Source: Verrucomicrobia bacterium SCGC AAA164-E04 (GTDB lineage Bacteria > Verrucomicrobiota > Verrucomicrobiia > Limisphaerales > AAA164-E04). From it: a stretch of DNA of 64,000 nt. Made by a program: the position numbers and the translations under genes. The notes below the pieces were generated by a model. That model was given only the letters and a program-made list of their open reading frames with translations, was not told the origin of the DNA and made no database searches. Within the stretch, counting starts at the first letter, position 1, and each line of letters opens with the position of its first letter. The stretch spans positions 1-64,000 of the forward strand of contig KB912001.1 in NCBI GenBank assembly GCA_000383715.1. The letters are read 5' to 3'. Of the stretch, positions 44,621 through 53,705 are shown piece by piece.

Positions 44621-47149
44621 TTAAGGCGCCCACAATCTGAAATATGCCTGGTTTCCTTCTGACGAAATCGTCACCGTATTTTGATCATTTACCGGCACGA
44701 CAGGCTCATCGACATCGGACCACTCGCCTTCGATTGTCTCGGCACGCTGAAGGATGAGGTCCGATGCAGCAGAGGGCCAACTCAATTCAATCCCCTCACC
44801 TTCCAGGCGTTGGAACGTGATCGTGACATCGGGTGGCTGTGGGGTGGGTGGAACAAAGTTGCCTTTCACGATGTGAATATCATCCAGCAACAAGGTATGA
44901 TCTCCCTCGGGAGCGGTGTCGAACTGGAGTATGCCGTCCTGAAAACTGGGCACGAACGTTACATACCGCAAGTGAAACGGCAAGTTACCTCCGGCCGGAA
45001 TGACTTCCTCGTCAATAAGAACTTCCTCGTCGAAACTCACGGAATAAGCAGTGAACCCATCACCGCAACAATTACGGGCATTGACGTAGTAATACAGCGT
45101 ATAGGTTTCGCCCGCTTCAAAGCCTTCGACCAATTGTGACATGGTTGCGGCGTTTTGAATGAACAACACTGAATCTTGATCCAGGCCGGAACCGTTATCA
45201 GCAAAAGGCCCACGGCCTGTCACATTCACGCCGCGGCCACCCGCGGAATATTCCCACCCCGCGAGATTGGACGGTTGGACGTAGCCCACGCCCACCGGAC
45301 TCCCACTCGCTTCAAAACTTGGATTGCGAATAACGATCTCTTCCTTGCCGCGTGGTATTATGTTCACCGCATCCAAAAGGATAGTTGCATCCCCCTCAGC
45401 CGTAGTCACGAACTCCAGCAAACCCTTGGAGCTCGATGCTTTGAAGGACACATTTTGAAAGTAATAAGTTTCTAGACCGTCGACGGATGCAGGTAGCACA
45501 TCCTCAATCGACCATAATTCTTCACCGGCATACTGGACACTGAAGTTGATCGTTCCGCCGCAGCAATCCCGGGCATTGTAATTGAATTGAATCCAATAAG
45601 ATTCACCCTCCTTGAGTCCTTCAATTTCCTGGGACAAAGTATTGCTCCCTTGCAGGACGGCAACTTGTCGTCGATCAGGAATTGCACCGTTATCGTGGAA
45701 AGGCCCCGCAGCCAGATTTAATCCCGTCCCCCCATCCCAGGAAACAATCGAACCGATACCCACACCGCCGGGTGCCTCATTGCTCTCGAAGCTGGCGTTG
45801 CGTACAATAGAACTGACGACGTTGACGGCCGTGTCGTTAGTAAGTTCCAATCCACCTGGAGGATTGATCAACATACGAACCGCTCCTCTAAATCTTCCAA
45901 CGATTTCAACCGTCTTGACGTTTTCACCGCCCTTTTCGAAATCGATGGTCAGTGTTCCATTCTCATCCGCACCCACAAAGCTCGCAATGCTTGGGTCCGG
46001 GCTAGTAAGAGTCATCTGACCCGATTTGATTGCCAAATAAGCTTCAGGGACTGTAATCGTCACTTCGCCCGTCTGACCAGGAGCCAGCTCCAGCGCCATC
46101 GGCGAAACCTGCACTGGTGGGAATGACTCCCCTACTGCACCTTCTAATCGGATCGAATCCAGAAGAATTGTGTGATCCCCATCATTAGTTTGCTGGAAGC
46201 TGAGTAACTTCTGAACATCATCAGCCGTAAAACTAATCGAGCCCGTGCGATAGGCATTGTTGCCGCCTACGGGAGATACCGATTCTTGAAATACCTGATC
46301 TTCTCCCAGCACAACAGTCAATTGAGGTTTGTCCCCTGTTCGAGCATTGTATTCGAAACTCAATTTATAATCATTGCCAACGACGAGACTATCCAGAGTC
46401 TGAGTCAATGATCCCAAACCTGAAATGAATCCCACAAAATCGGATTCTGATGTGCGACCGTTGTCAACAAATGAACCTAATCCGTCCAAGTTGACACCAT
46501 AGATTCCTTCTCCAACCCAGCCTGCGATATTTGCTGGGCTGATGATGCCGTCCGAATCCAAGGGTTCACCGCTGGCTTCAAAACTAGGGTTCATGACGGG
46601 CACTTCATTTTCACCACGAAGAACAAAACTGATCGCATCCAGATTCAGTGTGGCATCCCCTGCTGCGATGGTTTGAAAAGTAAGCACCCCGGCATCAAAC
46701 TCAGGCACGAAGGGGATATTACGAAACTTGTAAGGATTACCATCAGTAGAAGACTTCACATTGTTGATCCGATCCAATTCCACGTCGTCAAGACTCACCA
46801 CCAAATCAATGGTTCCTCCACAGCAGCCACGAGCATCGTAATAAAATTGGAGCCAATGAGATTCACCTGGCTCAAATCCGAAAACTTCCTGATCGAGAGT
46901 AGCTGAACCCTGAATAAAGGCAGCACGAGCTTGATCGGGGATAGGCGTACCCCCGTTATGGAAGGGGCCATCCGCTTGATTCACTCCGCTTCCTCCCTGC
47001 CACTCCTCAATTGCGCCATAGTGCGGCCAAGTTTCCGGGTAGTTGAATTCGAAACTTGGGTTCAACACGGAATTCTGCGCCAGGGCATGCGAACACAGTG
47101 ACATCGCAATAGCCATGATACTGGCTTTCAAAGGGTATCTATTTTTCAT
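44621..47149 (-). CDS. Secreted protein with four tandem Cys-Cys beta modules
   Basis: Product of 842 residues with a signal peptide ending at about 25. Four copies of a 150-residue module follow: 28-178, 184-337, 449-600 and 606-762. Each runs NPSFE...W/GW...GxN...GPF..NG...Q..T..Q...G...GE.Y.L.F.YNAR, then (in three of four) CCGG, and ends LLDxI. Module 2 has NARTGDKP in place of the CC pair. An Ig-like linker lies between modules 2 and 3. The end is the beta tail DLILQRAETIEGEWSDV...YFRLWAP. The fold should be a galactose-binding-like beta sandwich of DUF642 type, probably surface-exposed and carbohydrate-binding. No catalytic domain is seen. Confidence 0.75.
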   Translation of the reverse strand: MKNRYPLKASIMAIAMSLCSHALAQNSVLNPSFEFNYPETWPHYGAIEEWQGGSGVNQADGPFHNGGTPIPDQARAAFIQGSATLDQEVFGFEPGESHWLQFYYDARGCCGGTIDLVVSLDDVELDRINNVKSSTDGNPYKFRNIPFVPEFDAGVLTFQTIAAGDATLNLDAISFVLRGENEVPVMNPSFEASGEPLDSDGIISPANIAGWVGEGIYGVNLDGLGSFVDNGRTSESDFVGFISGLGSLTQTLDSLVVGNDYKLSFEYNARTGDKPQLTVVLGEDQVFQESVSPVGGNNAYRTGSISFTADDVQKLLSFQQTNDGDHTILLDSIRLEGAVGESFPPVQVSPMALELAPGQTGEVTITVPEAYLAIKSGQMTLTSPDPSIASFVGADENGTLTIDFEKGGENVKTVEIVGRFRGAVRMLINPPGGLELTNDTAVNVVSSIVRNASFESNEAPGGVGIGSIVSWDGGTGLNLAAGPFHDNGAIPDRRQVAVLQGSNTLSQEIEGLKEGESYWIQFNYNARDCCGGTINFSVQYAGEELWSIEDVLPASVDGLETYYFQNVSFKASSSKGLLEFVTTAEGDATILLDAVNIIPRGKEEIVIRNPSFEASGSPVGVGYVQPSNLAGWEYSAGGRGVNVTGRGPFADNGSGLDQDSVLFIQNAATMSQLVEGFEAGETYTLYYYVNARNCCGDGFTAYSVSFDEEVLIDEEVIPAGGNLPFHLRYVTFVPSFQDGILQFDTAPEGDHTLLLDDIHIVKGNFVPPTPQPPDVTITFQRLEGEGIELSWPSAASDLILQRAETIEGEWSDVDEPVVPVNDQNTVTISSEGNQAYFRLWAP

Positions 47150-47533
47150 TGGGTAGTAGCTGTAGCAAGATGGATGTAGATGAACAATCTTAACTTAAAT
47201 TTCGAACAAGCACCCGCCAACTGCAAGCAGCTCAGAAAATCCATGGATCTCCATGAACTTTTTTTGGTGGAGTGGTTGAGGATTATTTACATATTAAAGT
47301 GGCTAAAAGTCAAGGTTGTAGACTAGGAAGAAAGCACCTCATGACGGGCACCGTCCTGTCATTTTCATATAATCACCTCAAAGGAGGCGGACAAAACCTT
47401 GAGAAATTTCTCTGGGGCTTACCGCCTCCTTTGAACAGCACTCGCATGCTGATTCAAACAGATGGCACCGTTTCAGACAGAGTACAAAGCATCCCATTCC
47501 ATGAGACGCAGTCCATCATGTGTTCTCTTAACT
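47150..47533. other. Intergenic region with a long inverted repeat
   Basis: Contains the 13-bp inverted repeat listed separately. A 97-codon plus-strand frame (47272-47565) crosses it but looks non-coding. Confidence 0.5.
47378..47434. repeat. Perfect 13-bp inverted repeat with a nested palindrome
   Basis: TCAAAGGAGGCGG (47378-47390) is repeated in reverse complement at 47422-47434 around a 31-base spacer. The spacer itself contains the perfect 12-base palindrome GAGAAATTTCTC (47401-47412). No T tract follows, so it is not a standard terminator. Confidence 0.8.
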
Positions 47534-48526
47534 TCACTTTTCAACCGCACGGAAAACCTCTGTGAATGAGTTGCCATCTGCGGTGATTACCCTGGACCGG
47601 GATTCGTTTGGCGAAATGCGTTCAATCATGATTACACCGTTGGTGATGTTGCCTTCCATGTCGCGCTTGCTGATCGTCCCACTCATTCTGTGACGTTCGA
47701 CATGGCTGAGATCTACGGCAACGAAACTACCTTTCGGTCCGTGGGCATTGGCAACCAGATGACCACGATCGGATTGCCAACTGATCAACTCGTTCTGAAC
47801 ACCACCATCAGGATCGACCCATGTTCCATATAAAAAGTCAGTATCTTTTCTTGGTTTGGTCCAATTGATTCTGGCACTTGTTCCATCACTGCGTTCCACG
47901 GTCCAATCGCCCAGCATCCACTCCCAGGGGCATTCCGATGGGATGGGATTGGAATCCTGGTTTCGTTTCTTGCTCTTTCGTTGAAGAACGTGACGGTGTT
48001 TGATGTCCATGGCCTTGCCGGCAACCACCATGTCATAAAGATCCGATTGCAGCTTCCGAGCGGATAGTTTGGTATTTTTGACGGTGTAGGTAGATTCAGT
48101 ACCGTTCAGTGTTTTTTCGCTGAGTTTGGTCACGATGCCACCTTTGAAGAACTCTATCGTTCCTGTATTCGACCACTGCGTATCTTTTCCATCTACCCCA
48201 AAACCTACCGTCACCATGTGATGGGTTCTCGCATCCATATAATACACTTGTGTTCCCGTACTATGGTTTCCCCCACTCTTCTTGAATGTCGCCTTCCACG
48301 TATTCTCCACAGCCGTCCTGTTGGATAACCAGCGCCACCGTGATTCCCATTCGACGATTCCCCCTTCTATCATTCCCTCAAAGCCACTGACCGCCTCAGA
48401 GCTCCCTTGCCAGTTCCCCATCAATGGAGCAAATTTCTTGAGGGATTCATTCACCGAAGCGGCGGAGGCTTCGGTGGATAGCAGGACTGTTAGAAGCGTT
48501 ATGATGATTGCTCTCATGATATTCAT
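47534..48526 (-). CDS. Secreted protein with two lipocalin-like halves
   Basis: Product of 330 residues with a signal (AIIITLLTVLLSTEASA). The protein is made of two related halves, each starting with a 'GNW/GDW' beta strand: FAPLMGNWQGSSEAV near residue 32 and WEWMLGDWTVERSDG near residue 205. In each, IEWESRW- or RINWTKP-like strands follow. This is the layout of beta-barrel proteins of the DUF1579/lipocalin-like kind that bind small ligands. No catalytic residues are seen. The family is not recognised with certainty. It lies close to another unknown exported protein on the same strand. Confidence 0.6.
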   Translation of the reverse strand: MNIMRAIIITLLTVLLSTEASAASVNESLKKFAPLMGNWQGSSEAVSGFEGMIEGGIVEWESRWRWLSNRTAVENTWKATFKKSGGNHSTGTQVYYMDARTHHMVTVGFGVDGKDTQWSNTGTIEFFKGGIVTKLSEKTLNGTESTYTVKNTKLSARKLQSDLYDMVVAGKAMDIKHRHVLQRKSKKRNQDSNPIPSECPWEWMLGDWTVERSDGTSARINWTKPRKDTDFLYGTWVDPDGGVQNELISWQSDRGHLVANAHGPKGSFVAVDLSHVERHRMSGTISKRDMEGNITNGVIMIERISPNESRSRVITADGNSFTEVFRAVEK

Positions 48527-48582
48527 CTCTTTAATGTTAAATTTTGATTAATGATTGTTCACAACAATGATCAGTATTCGTG

Positions 48583-49344
48583 TTATTCCACCTTGCGAGA
48601 TATTTCAGGAAGATGGGTCAGATGAAAATGTTCTGTCTTGCGAGAGGCTCCTTCAAACAGGTCCATCATTTGTGCGTGCTTCTTTGAAGTCGCACGCATT
48701 TCATCACGTTTTGCCAAGCCTTGGAGATACTGAAGCTGACTTTTACCGGGTAGAACCATGGCGATCAAAGGCATTTCATCTCCAAAATCACATTCGTAGA
48801 CATATCGATGCAATTGGATACCAAGCTCGGCATCGATTTCTTTCATCAGTTCAAGCGCTTTTTGAAAATCCAGCATCCTGTCTCTTTTAGGATAAGCCCA
48901 ATAAATCCTGCGGTATGGATGATCTGCCATATTCAAGTCACCATTGACGTAGGATAAATCACTTCGATATCGAAACATTGAAACTGTATTGTGATGAGAG
49001 CCAGCTACCCATGATTCCATGAGACTTGTTTTGCCCGTCGCTTTATATTTGGAAAAAACCTCTTCCCACTGTTTTTTTTCTTCATCGACTTGAGCATAAT
49101 TGGACAGGAAACTCACATCCCATATGCGGTGATTGGTATCTTCATAGAGGTCCCACCCCTTGAAGGAAGGAGCATTTTTTTCCACGAAGGATTTTAATTC
49201 TTTCCATACCCCCTTGAGCGCTTGAGCATCGTTTTTGGGTATCACGTTCACTCTGACGATATGTTCAGAGATATCCTCCTGCGCACGCACGGAAAAGGCC
49301 CCAACGAATGCACACAACAACAATATAAATTTTGCGTTTTTCAT
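48583..49344 (-). CDS. Secreted protein of unknown family
   Basis: Product of 253 residues from 49344 (MKNAKFILLLCAFVGAFSVRAQ), which starts with a signal peptide; the frame extends to 49374. The mature part is charged, with ALKGVWKELKSFVEKNAPSFKGWDLYED, WVAGSHHNTVSMFRYRSDLSYVNGDLN and MLDFQKALELMKEIDAELG. It has no known motif. Spacing of 56 bases to the next gene downstream (47534-48526) suggests they are co-transcribed. Confidence 0.6.
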   Translation of the reverse strand: MKNAKFILLLCAFVGAFSVRAQEDISEHIVRVNVIPKNDAQALKGVWKELKSFVEKNAPSFKGWDLYEDTNHRIWDVSFLSNYAQVDEEKKQWEEVFSKYKATGKTSLMESWVAGSHHNTVSMFRYRSDLSYVNGDLNMADHPYRRIYWAYPKRDRMLDFQKALELMKEIDAELGIQLHRYVYECDFGDEMPLIAMVLPGKSQLQYLQGLAKRDEMRATSKKHAQMMDLFEGASRKTEHFHLTHLPEISRKVE

Positions 49345-49712
49345 TATTTTTATGGGATTTATAGATAAAGCCACTAAAGCACACGGTATTCAGTGGTTCA
49401 ATGCACTCACTGCTTGCAGCACATGTGTCCCACTGTAATTAGAAAACGTTCTCAGTTGATCAGGCGGGCCATTTTTTTTGAGATTTATTGCGGGGAAACG
49501 TCCTTTTGAAACCGAATCACTGGTTTCATTGATCTCCGATTCAATACCTGCAAAGTCGATTCGATCACGATAAAAGCCATCTTATTAGCAATGACAAAGG
49601 CAGGATCGCGTTTAGAAAGGATTCATAGATAAAGTTTCAAGATCTTCTCTTCCTTGAAGCCTCAATGTCATCGCTTTGACACTGGCTGCTCTTTTTTTGA
49701 GTCGATCTGAGC
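49345..49712. other. Intergenic region, no gene recognised
   Basis: Only short overlapping frames without homology. It lies before the DUF3817 remnant. Confidence 0.4.
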
Positions 49713-49883
49713 ATGGATCGCGAAAATTTTATGGCTGCTATTGTTCCCTTCGGCCCCTTTATGATCGAACCCGATCTCCAACGAGAACAAAAGGTATCGA
49801 TCAAAGTGACCCATCTACAATTGATGATCCGGCGGGGAAAACCACACGTTGATTCTCTTAAAGTAAAAAGTTTTGTCCATTAA
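49713..49883 (+). pseudogene. Remnant of a DUF3817 gene (C-terminal part)
   Basis: A 56-codon frame begins MDRENFMAAIVPFGPFMIEPDLQREQK. This clearly parallels AKIFTAAIIPFGPFIVEPGL followed by RREQ at the end of the intact DUF3817 protein encoded at 60666-60986. The membrane-spanning N-terminal part is absent, and the residues after the match bear no resemblance to the family. Its 3' end overlaps that of the convergent symporter gene. Probably a decayed extra copy. Confidence 0.6.
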
Positions 49884-51604
49884 GCATTCCCTTTATTCGA
49901 GCGTTTGGCCCCCTGCTCTCTCGTAAGTATTCTTGAAATGATCCCTCTAATGACAGTCCCAAGGAGAACAAGAAATGCGGCGAAGGACAGGACAACTGTT
50001 CGCCCCTCCTCGCCAAGGATTCCCAACAAACCCATCCATGCTCCCATGGCAAACAAGCTCCACATGACCATCCGGGAAGGGAATGGGTCGAATCCATGGT
50101 TTTCGTGTCCCAGTTCCCGTGCGTGCTGCTCTTTGATCCACTGCTCGACATTGGCTGCGCCCGCATCGGTCCCTTGTTTGAATAATTCAAATCCAAATAA
50201 CATCAACAAGGGAAGGATCACACCGACGAGCACCTCGACATTCTTCGCGTTTTCCGAAAGAAATTGTGCAAAATTCCAAAAACGGTGTCCCTCGGAAATC
50301 AGCGGATTGACAGCGAAACCAAACCTGAGCATCAATCCGATCCCGAAACTAGTGAGAGCAACGATCACCATCTCGCGTATCCCAATCCGCTTGCTGAACA
50401 GTCCCCAGAGGGTGGGAGCAAAGAGCGGAACGACCAGCAAGGAATTAATGGATACGATCAGCTTCTCCGCCCCTCCCATTTTTGGTACGAGCAGAGCCAT
50501 AATGACTAAGAGTACACCCAGCAAGATTGTAAAGAAGCGGCCCACTATCACCAGACGTCGCTCAGAAGCCCATGGATTCAGAACAGCACGGTAGAAATCG
50601 TTGGTCAAAACCCCTGCAAACACATTCAATTGAGAACTCACCATACTGGCTGTCGCCGAAAACAAGGCAGCCACCATGAGTCCCATGATCCCGGGAGGGA
50701 GAACCGAATCGGCTGCCAGCATGTAGGCTTGCTCTTTGTTAGCGCCTTCAACTTGCGCGCGATAAAGCAGCGGAGGCAGTAGCCAGAATAAGGGAGTCAC
50801 GAGGTACATGACTCCAAACAAGTATGCCGATTTCTTCGCCGCTCCTGGATTCCTTACTGAGATGAACCGCTGAACGAAGGCCCACTCTGCCCCAATGATA
50901 AAAAAATGAATAATTGTCCAGCCGAGCAGGAAGAACCATCCGTACTTACCGGCGACCGGGCTCAGGAAGGTCTCGGGTACGACAGTGGAAAACGATTCCC
51001 ATCCGCCAAAACTTTGAAGCATCAGAACTGCCGTCAAAAACACGACGACGGTCAGCACGATAAACTGCAGGACGTCCGTCATCAGCACCGCCCATAAACC
51101 TCCCATCATGGTGTAAAACACCACGATCGCGCCGAAAATGATGATCGCTATGGTTAGATTGAAATCCATGATGGCTGTCAACAGGATGCCCAATGCATAA
51201 AGGCTCGCCCCCACACCAAGTATCCGCTTGAGAAGAATCGTCCAAGTAAAGAAATGTAATCCACCACGTCCGAAACGAAGGCGCACGAATTCAGCGGGCG
51301 TGGCCACGCCCAACTTGTTCCAATAACCCGCGACGAAATATCCCACAGCAAGTGCGGCAATGCCGTAACAGGTATTAATCAAAACCGCAACGATGCCCAA
51401 TTCGTAGGCGATACCGCCCCATACCACAAAGGTGTTGGCTGAAAACATCGTCATAAACCCACTCAACCCGGATGCCCACCAGGGAGAGCTGCGCCCCGCG
51501 GCAAACATCTCGGACTGACTTGTCGTCCGTCGTGTAGACACCACACTGATCATCGCAAGACCAGTGAGATATAAAAACAACGTGATGTAGTCAGGTGTGG
51601 TCAT
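49880..51604 (-). CDS. Sodium:solute symporter (SSS family)
   Basis: The start MTTPDYITLFLYLTGLAM at 51604 shares ATGA with the stop of the enolase-superfamily gene, so the longer frame to 51697 is rejected. The product is 574 residues with about 13 membrane helices. Family features include GRSSPWWASGLSGFMTMFSANTFVVW near the first helices, GGLWAVLMTDVLQFIVL and MGLMVAALFSATASMVSSQLNVFAGVLTNDFY (the conserved sodium-site region). It should import an organic solute with sodium. The operon context, a sugar-acid-type dehydratase and an aldolase, suggests an acidic sugar. Confidence 0.9.
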   Translation of the reverse strand: MTTPDYITLFLYLTGLAMISVVSTRRTTSQSEMFAAGRSSPWWASGLSGFMTMFSANTFVVWGGIAYELGIVAVLINTCYGIAALAVGYFVAGYWNKLGVATPAEFVRLRFGRGGLHFFTWTILLKRILGVGASLYALGILLTAIMDFNLTIAIIIFGAIVVFYTMMGGLWAVLMTDVLQFIVLTVVVFLTAVLMLQSFGGWESFSTVVPETFLSPVAGKYGWFFLLGWTIIHFFIIGAEWAFVQRFISVRNPGAAKKSAYLFGVMYLVTPLFWLLPPLLYRAQVEGANKEQAYMLAADSVLPPGIMGLMVAALFSATASMVSSQLNVFAGVLTNDFYRAVLNPWASERRLVIVGRFFTILLGVLLVIMALLVPKMGGAEKLIVSINSLLVVPLFAPTLWGLFSKRIGIREMVIVALTSFGIGLMLRFGFAVNPLISEGHRFWNFAQFLSENAKNVEVLVGVILPLLMLFGFELFKQGTDAGAANVEQWIKEQHARELGHENHGFDPFPSRMVMWSLFAMGAWMGLLGILGEEGRTVVLSFAAFLVLLGTVIRGIISRILTREQGAKRSNKGNA

Positions 51605-52791
51605 GCCGGAATCAGAGTTATTGCCTTTTTCATCGCTTCGGACGGCTCCACTCCAAGCCCCGGAGCATCGAGCACTGTAAACGCGCCTTCCTCGCATCTG
51701 AGACGATCGCCTGTGAAGTGGCGGAATGGGCCAAAGATGGAATGTTGGTACTCGTGATCCGTTGCGCAGTCCAGCGAGGCGGCTGCCTGCAAGCTCGCAG
51801 CGAGAAAAATCCCGCTGCCGATCGTAGCATGCGGAATCACCGTCAGCCCATATTTCTCCGCGTGCCGACCGATGCGTAAAAACTCAGTGATCCCCGTGTG
51901 TCCCATCTCCGGCTGTACGATATGACAAGCCTCCCGGTCGATGCGCATACGGGCTTCATGCAGCGTTCGCCACTCTTCCCCTGCGGCAATCTTTTGTTCG
52001 CACTGCTTTGCCACCTTGCGCAGTGCTTCGATGCATTCGGGGGCAACTGGAGCTTCGAGAAACCAGGGATTAAATGATGACAACTCCCGCGCCAAATCGA
52101 TGGATTCCTCCGCAGTCAATGACCAGTGCAAGTCAGCTGCAATACGCGCGTTTCCACCAAGTGCCTCGCGCAAGCTCTTCAGTTCTTCCACGGCCCCCTC
52201 GTCTGCAATCGGGAGGGCGAATTTGAACGAATCGAAACCCTGTGCTTGCCATTTCTGGGCCAGTTCACAGCGTTCCGCAAGCGTATCCTCGGGCAAGCCA
52301 GACACGTAAGCTGGGATCCTCTCTACTCGACGACCACCTGCTAGCTCCGAAACCGAAACACCCTTAATCTTCCCTACGATGTCCCACAGCGCAATGTCTA
52401 TGGCGGCGATGGCGTCGTGATAAAATCCGCCTGTATACCCACGCACGCGCATCAGGTCATAAAGATCGTCATGCACGCGTTCGACATCAAAAGGATCCCG
52501 ACCAATCACGAACCCAACTAGCAGGTCATGGATAATCTCGGCTGTAGCTCGCGGTGCAACAAGTCCGTATGTTTCTCCCCAACCGACCACACCATCCCTA
52601 GTCTCAACTCGGACTACCAGTGATCGGTTCTTCACAGGATAAACAGTCCGGTTGCCTTTGCGCACCAAATACCCGGCTTCATTCACCTTCTCCCCTTCAC
52701 GCAAGCTGCCCAGGTAAGGCTTTTCCTGACTCAGATCGACGATGAAAACCTCGATACCTTTAACTTGATCCAGTGAGTTTCCACCTATCAT
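51601..52791 (-). CDS. Enolase-superfamily (mandelate racemase/muconate lactonising) protein, likely sugar-acid dehydratase
   Basis: Product of 396 residues. The N-terminal capping domain (SLVVRVETRDGVVGWGETYG) is followed by a (beta/alpha) barrel with FDSFKFAL (Lys), IAADLHWSL (Asp ligand), WFLEAPVAPE (Glu ligand), KIAAGEEW (Glu ligand) and VIPHATIGSG (His). The ligand set is that of enolase-type abstraction of a proton next to a carboxylate. Sugar-acid dehydratases are a common function in such gene groups. It begins one base after the aldolase-like gene and overlaps the symporter gene. The substrate cannot be fixed from sequence. Confidence 0.88.
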   Translation of the reverse strand: MIGGNSLDQVKGIEVFIVDLSQEKPYLGSLREGEKVNEAGYLVRKGNRTVYPVKNRSLVVRVETRDGVVGWGETYGLVAPRATAEIIHDLLVGFVIGRDPFDVERVHDDLYDLMRVRGYTGGFYHDAIAAIDIALWDIVGKIKGVSVSELAGGRRVERIPAYVSGLPEDTLAERCELAQKWQAQGFDSFKFALPIADEGAVEELKSLREALGGNARIAADLHWSLTAEESIDLARELSSFNPWFLEAPVAPECIEALRKVAKQCEQKIAAGEEWRTLHEARMRIDREACHIVQPEMGHTGITEFLRIGRHAEKYGLTVIPHATIGSGIFLAASLQAAASLDCATDHEYQHSIFGPFRHFTGDRLRCEEGAFTVLDAPGLGVEPSEAMKKAITLIPA

Positions 52792-52792
52792 A

Positions 52793-53704
52793 TCATAAAA
52801 TTACAGCCTTGAGATCGGAGAGCATTTGATCAACATCTTGACGGGTGAATTCATCAAGTTCCGGTAGTGGAGCCCTCACATGCAGTGCAGGAGTGATACC
52901 CCGTTTGCTCAGGACGTACTTCGTCAGTCGCATCCGATAAACAGACTGCGAAACCAGAAGGGGCAAGCTGTCTCGGTAAAGCTGACGAGCACGTTCCGCC
53001 TCGGCGCTTGAAAAAGCGTTATACAGCGCAACATGTAAGTCGGCTAACTCGATCGCAGGCATCGCCCCGTGTGCACCACGGCTTAGTTCATCGATAATAT
53101 AGCGTGCACCACCTCCACCAAATACCCCCTTCAAGTGAGGAATCCCAGCATGACGAAGTCCCGATATAGAGGGTCCGGAAGGCAGCGTCTCTTCCTTCAC
53201 GTAAGAGATATTCGTGTTACTGGCGACGAGTTCGAGAATCTTCTCTGCCGCAAGACCTGCCCCGATAGGCGCCGGCGCATTTTGCAACATGATTTCTGCG
53301 TCCGGGAGGCCTTCGCCGATCTCTGTGAAGAATCGCCGGTGAACATCCAAATCTTTCCCAAGACCATTTGGAGCCATCACCATGAGAATTCGAATCCCGT
53401 TTTCTTCAGCCTGCCGACCTGCAGCAATTACCTCCTTTGCACTGGGAGCGCTGGCTCCACCAACGATGGGGATTCGGCCATCGATCTCCTCCGCAACCAG
53501 CGCCATCAATCGCCCCCGTTCATTAGACGTCAGGAAGTTGTATTCACTGGCAACGCCCGGGAACACAACCCCATGAGATCCTGCATTTAACGCGAACTGA
53601 ACGACCTTGCGTTGCGACTCCAGATCGAGCGTATTATCGTCGTGAAAAAGGCTTGGAATGACCGGGAAGATTCCTCTGAGTTTATTGATTTTACCAATAT
53701 TCAT
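52793..53704 (-). CDS. Dihydrodipicolinate synthase/N-acetylneuraminate lyase family aldolase
   Basis: Product of 303 residues from the ATG at 53704, which comes right after the stop of the DUF1592 gene. The TIM barrel has GIFPVIPSLFHDDNTLDLES, GVVFPGVASEYNFLTSNER (the GXXGE-like region, here GVASE), VGGASAPSAKEVIAAGRQAEENGI, and ISYVKEET with the Schiff-base Lys. The usual Tyr of the YNxP motif is replaced: the strand reads IMLQNAPAPIG, so Gln stands in its place. The enzyme probably cleaves or forms a 2-keto acid, for example a 2-keto-3-deoxy sugar acid made by the neighbouring dehydratase. Confidence 0.88.
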   Translation of the reverse strand: MNIGKINKLRGIFPVIPSLFHDDNTLDLESQRKVVQFALNAGSHGVVFPGVASEYNFLTSNERGRLMALVAEEIDGRIPIVGGASAPSAKEVIAAGRQAEENGIRILMVMAPNGLGKDLDVHRRFFTEIGEGLPDAEIMLQNAPAPIGAGLAAEKILELVASNTNISYVKEETLPSGPSISGLRHAGIPHLKGVFGGGGARYIIDELSRGAHGAMPAIELADLHVALYNAFSSAEAERARQLYRDSLPLLVSQSVYRMRLTKYVLSKRGITPALHVRAPLPELDEFTRQDVDQMLSDLKAVIL

Positions 53705-53705
53705 G

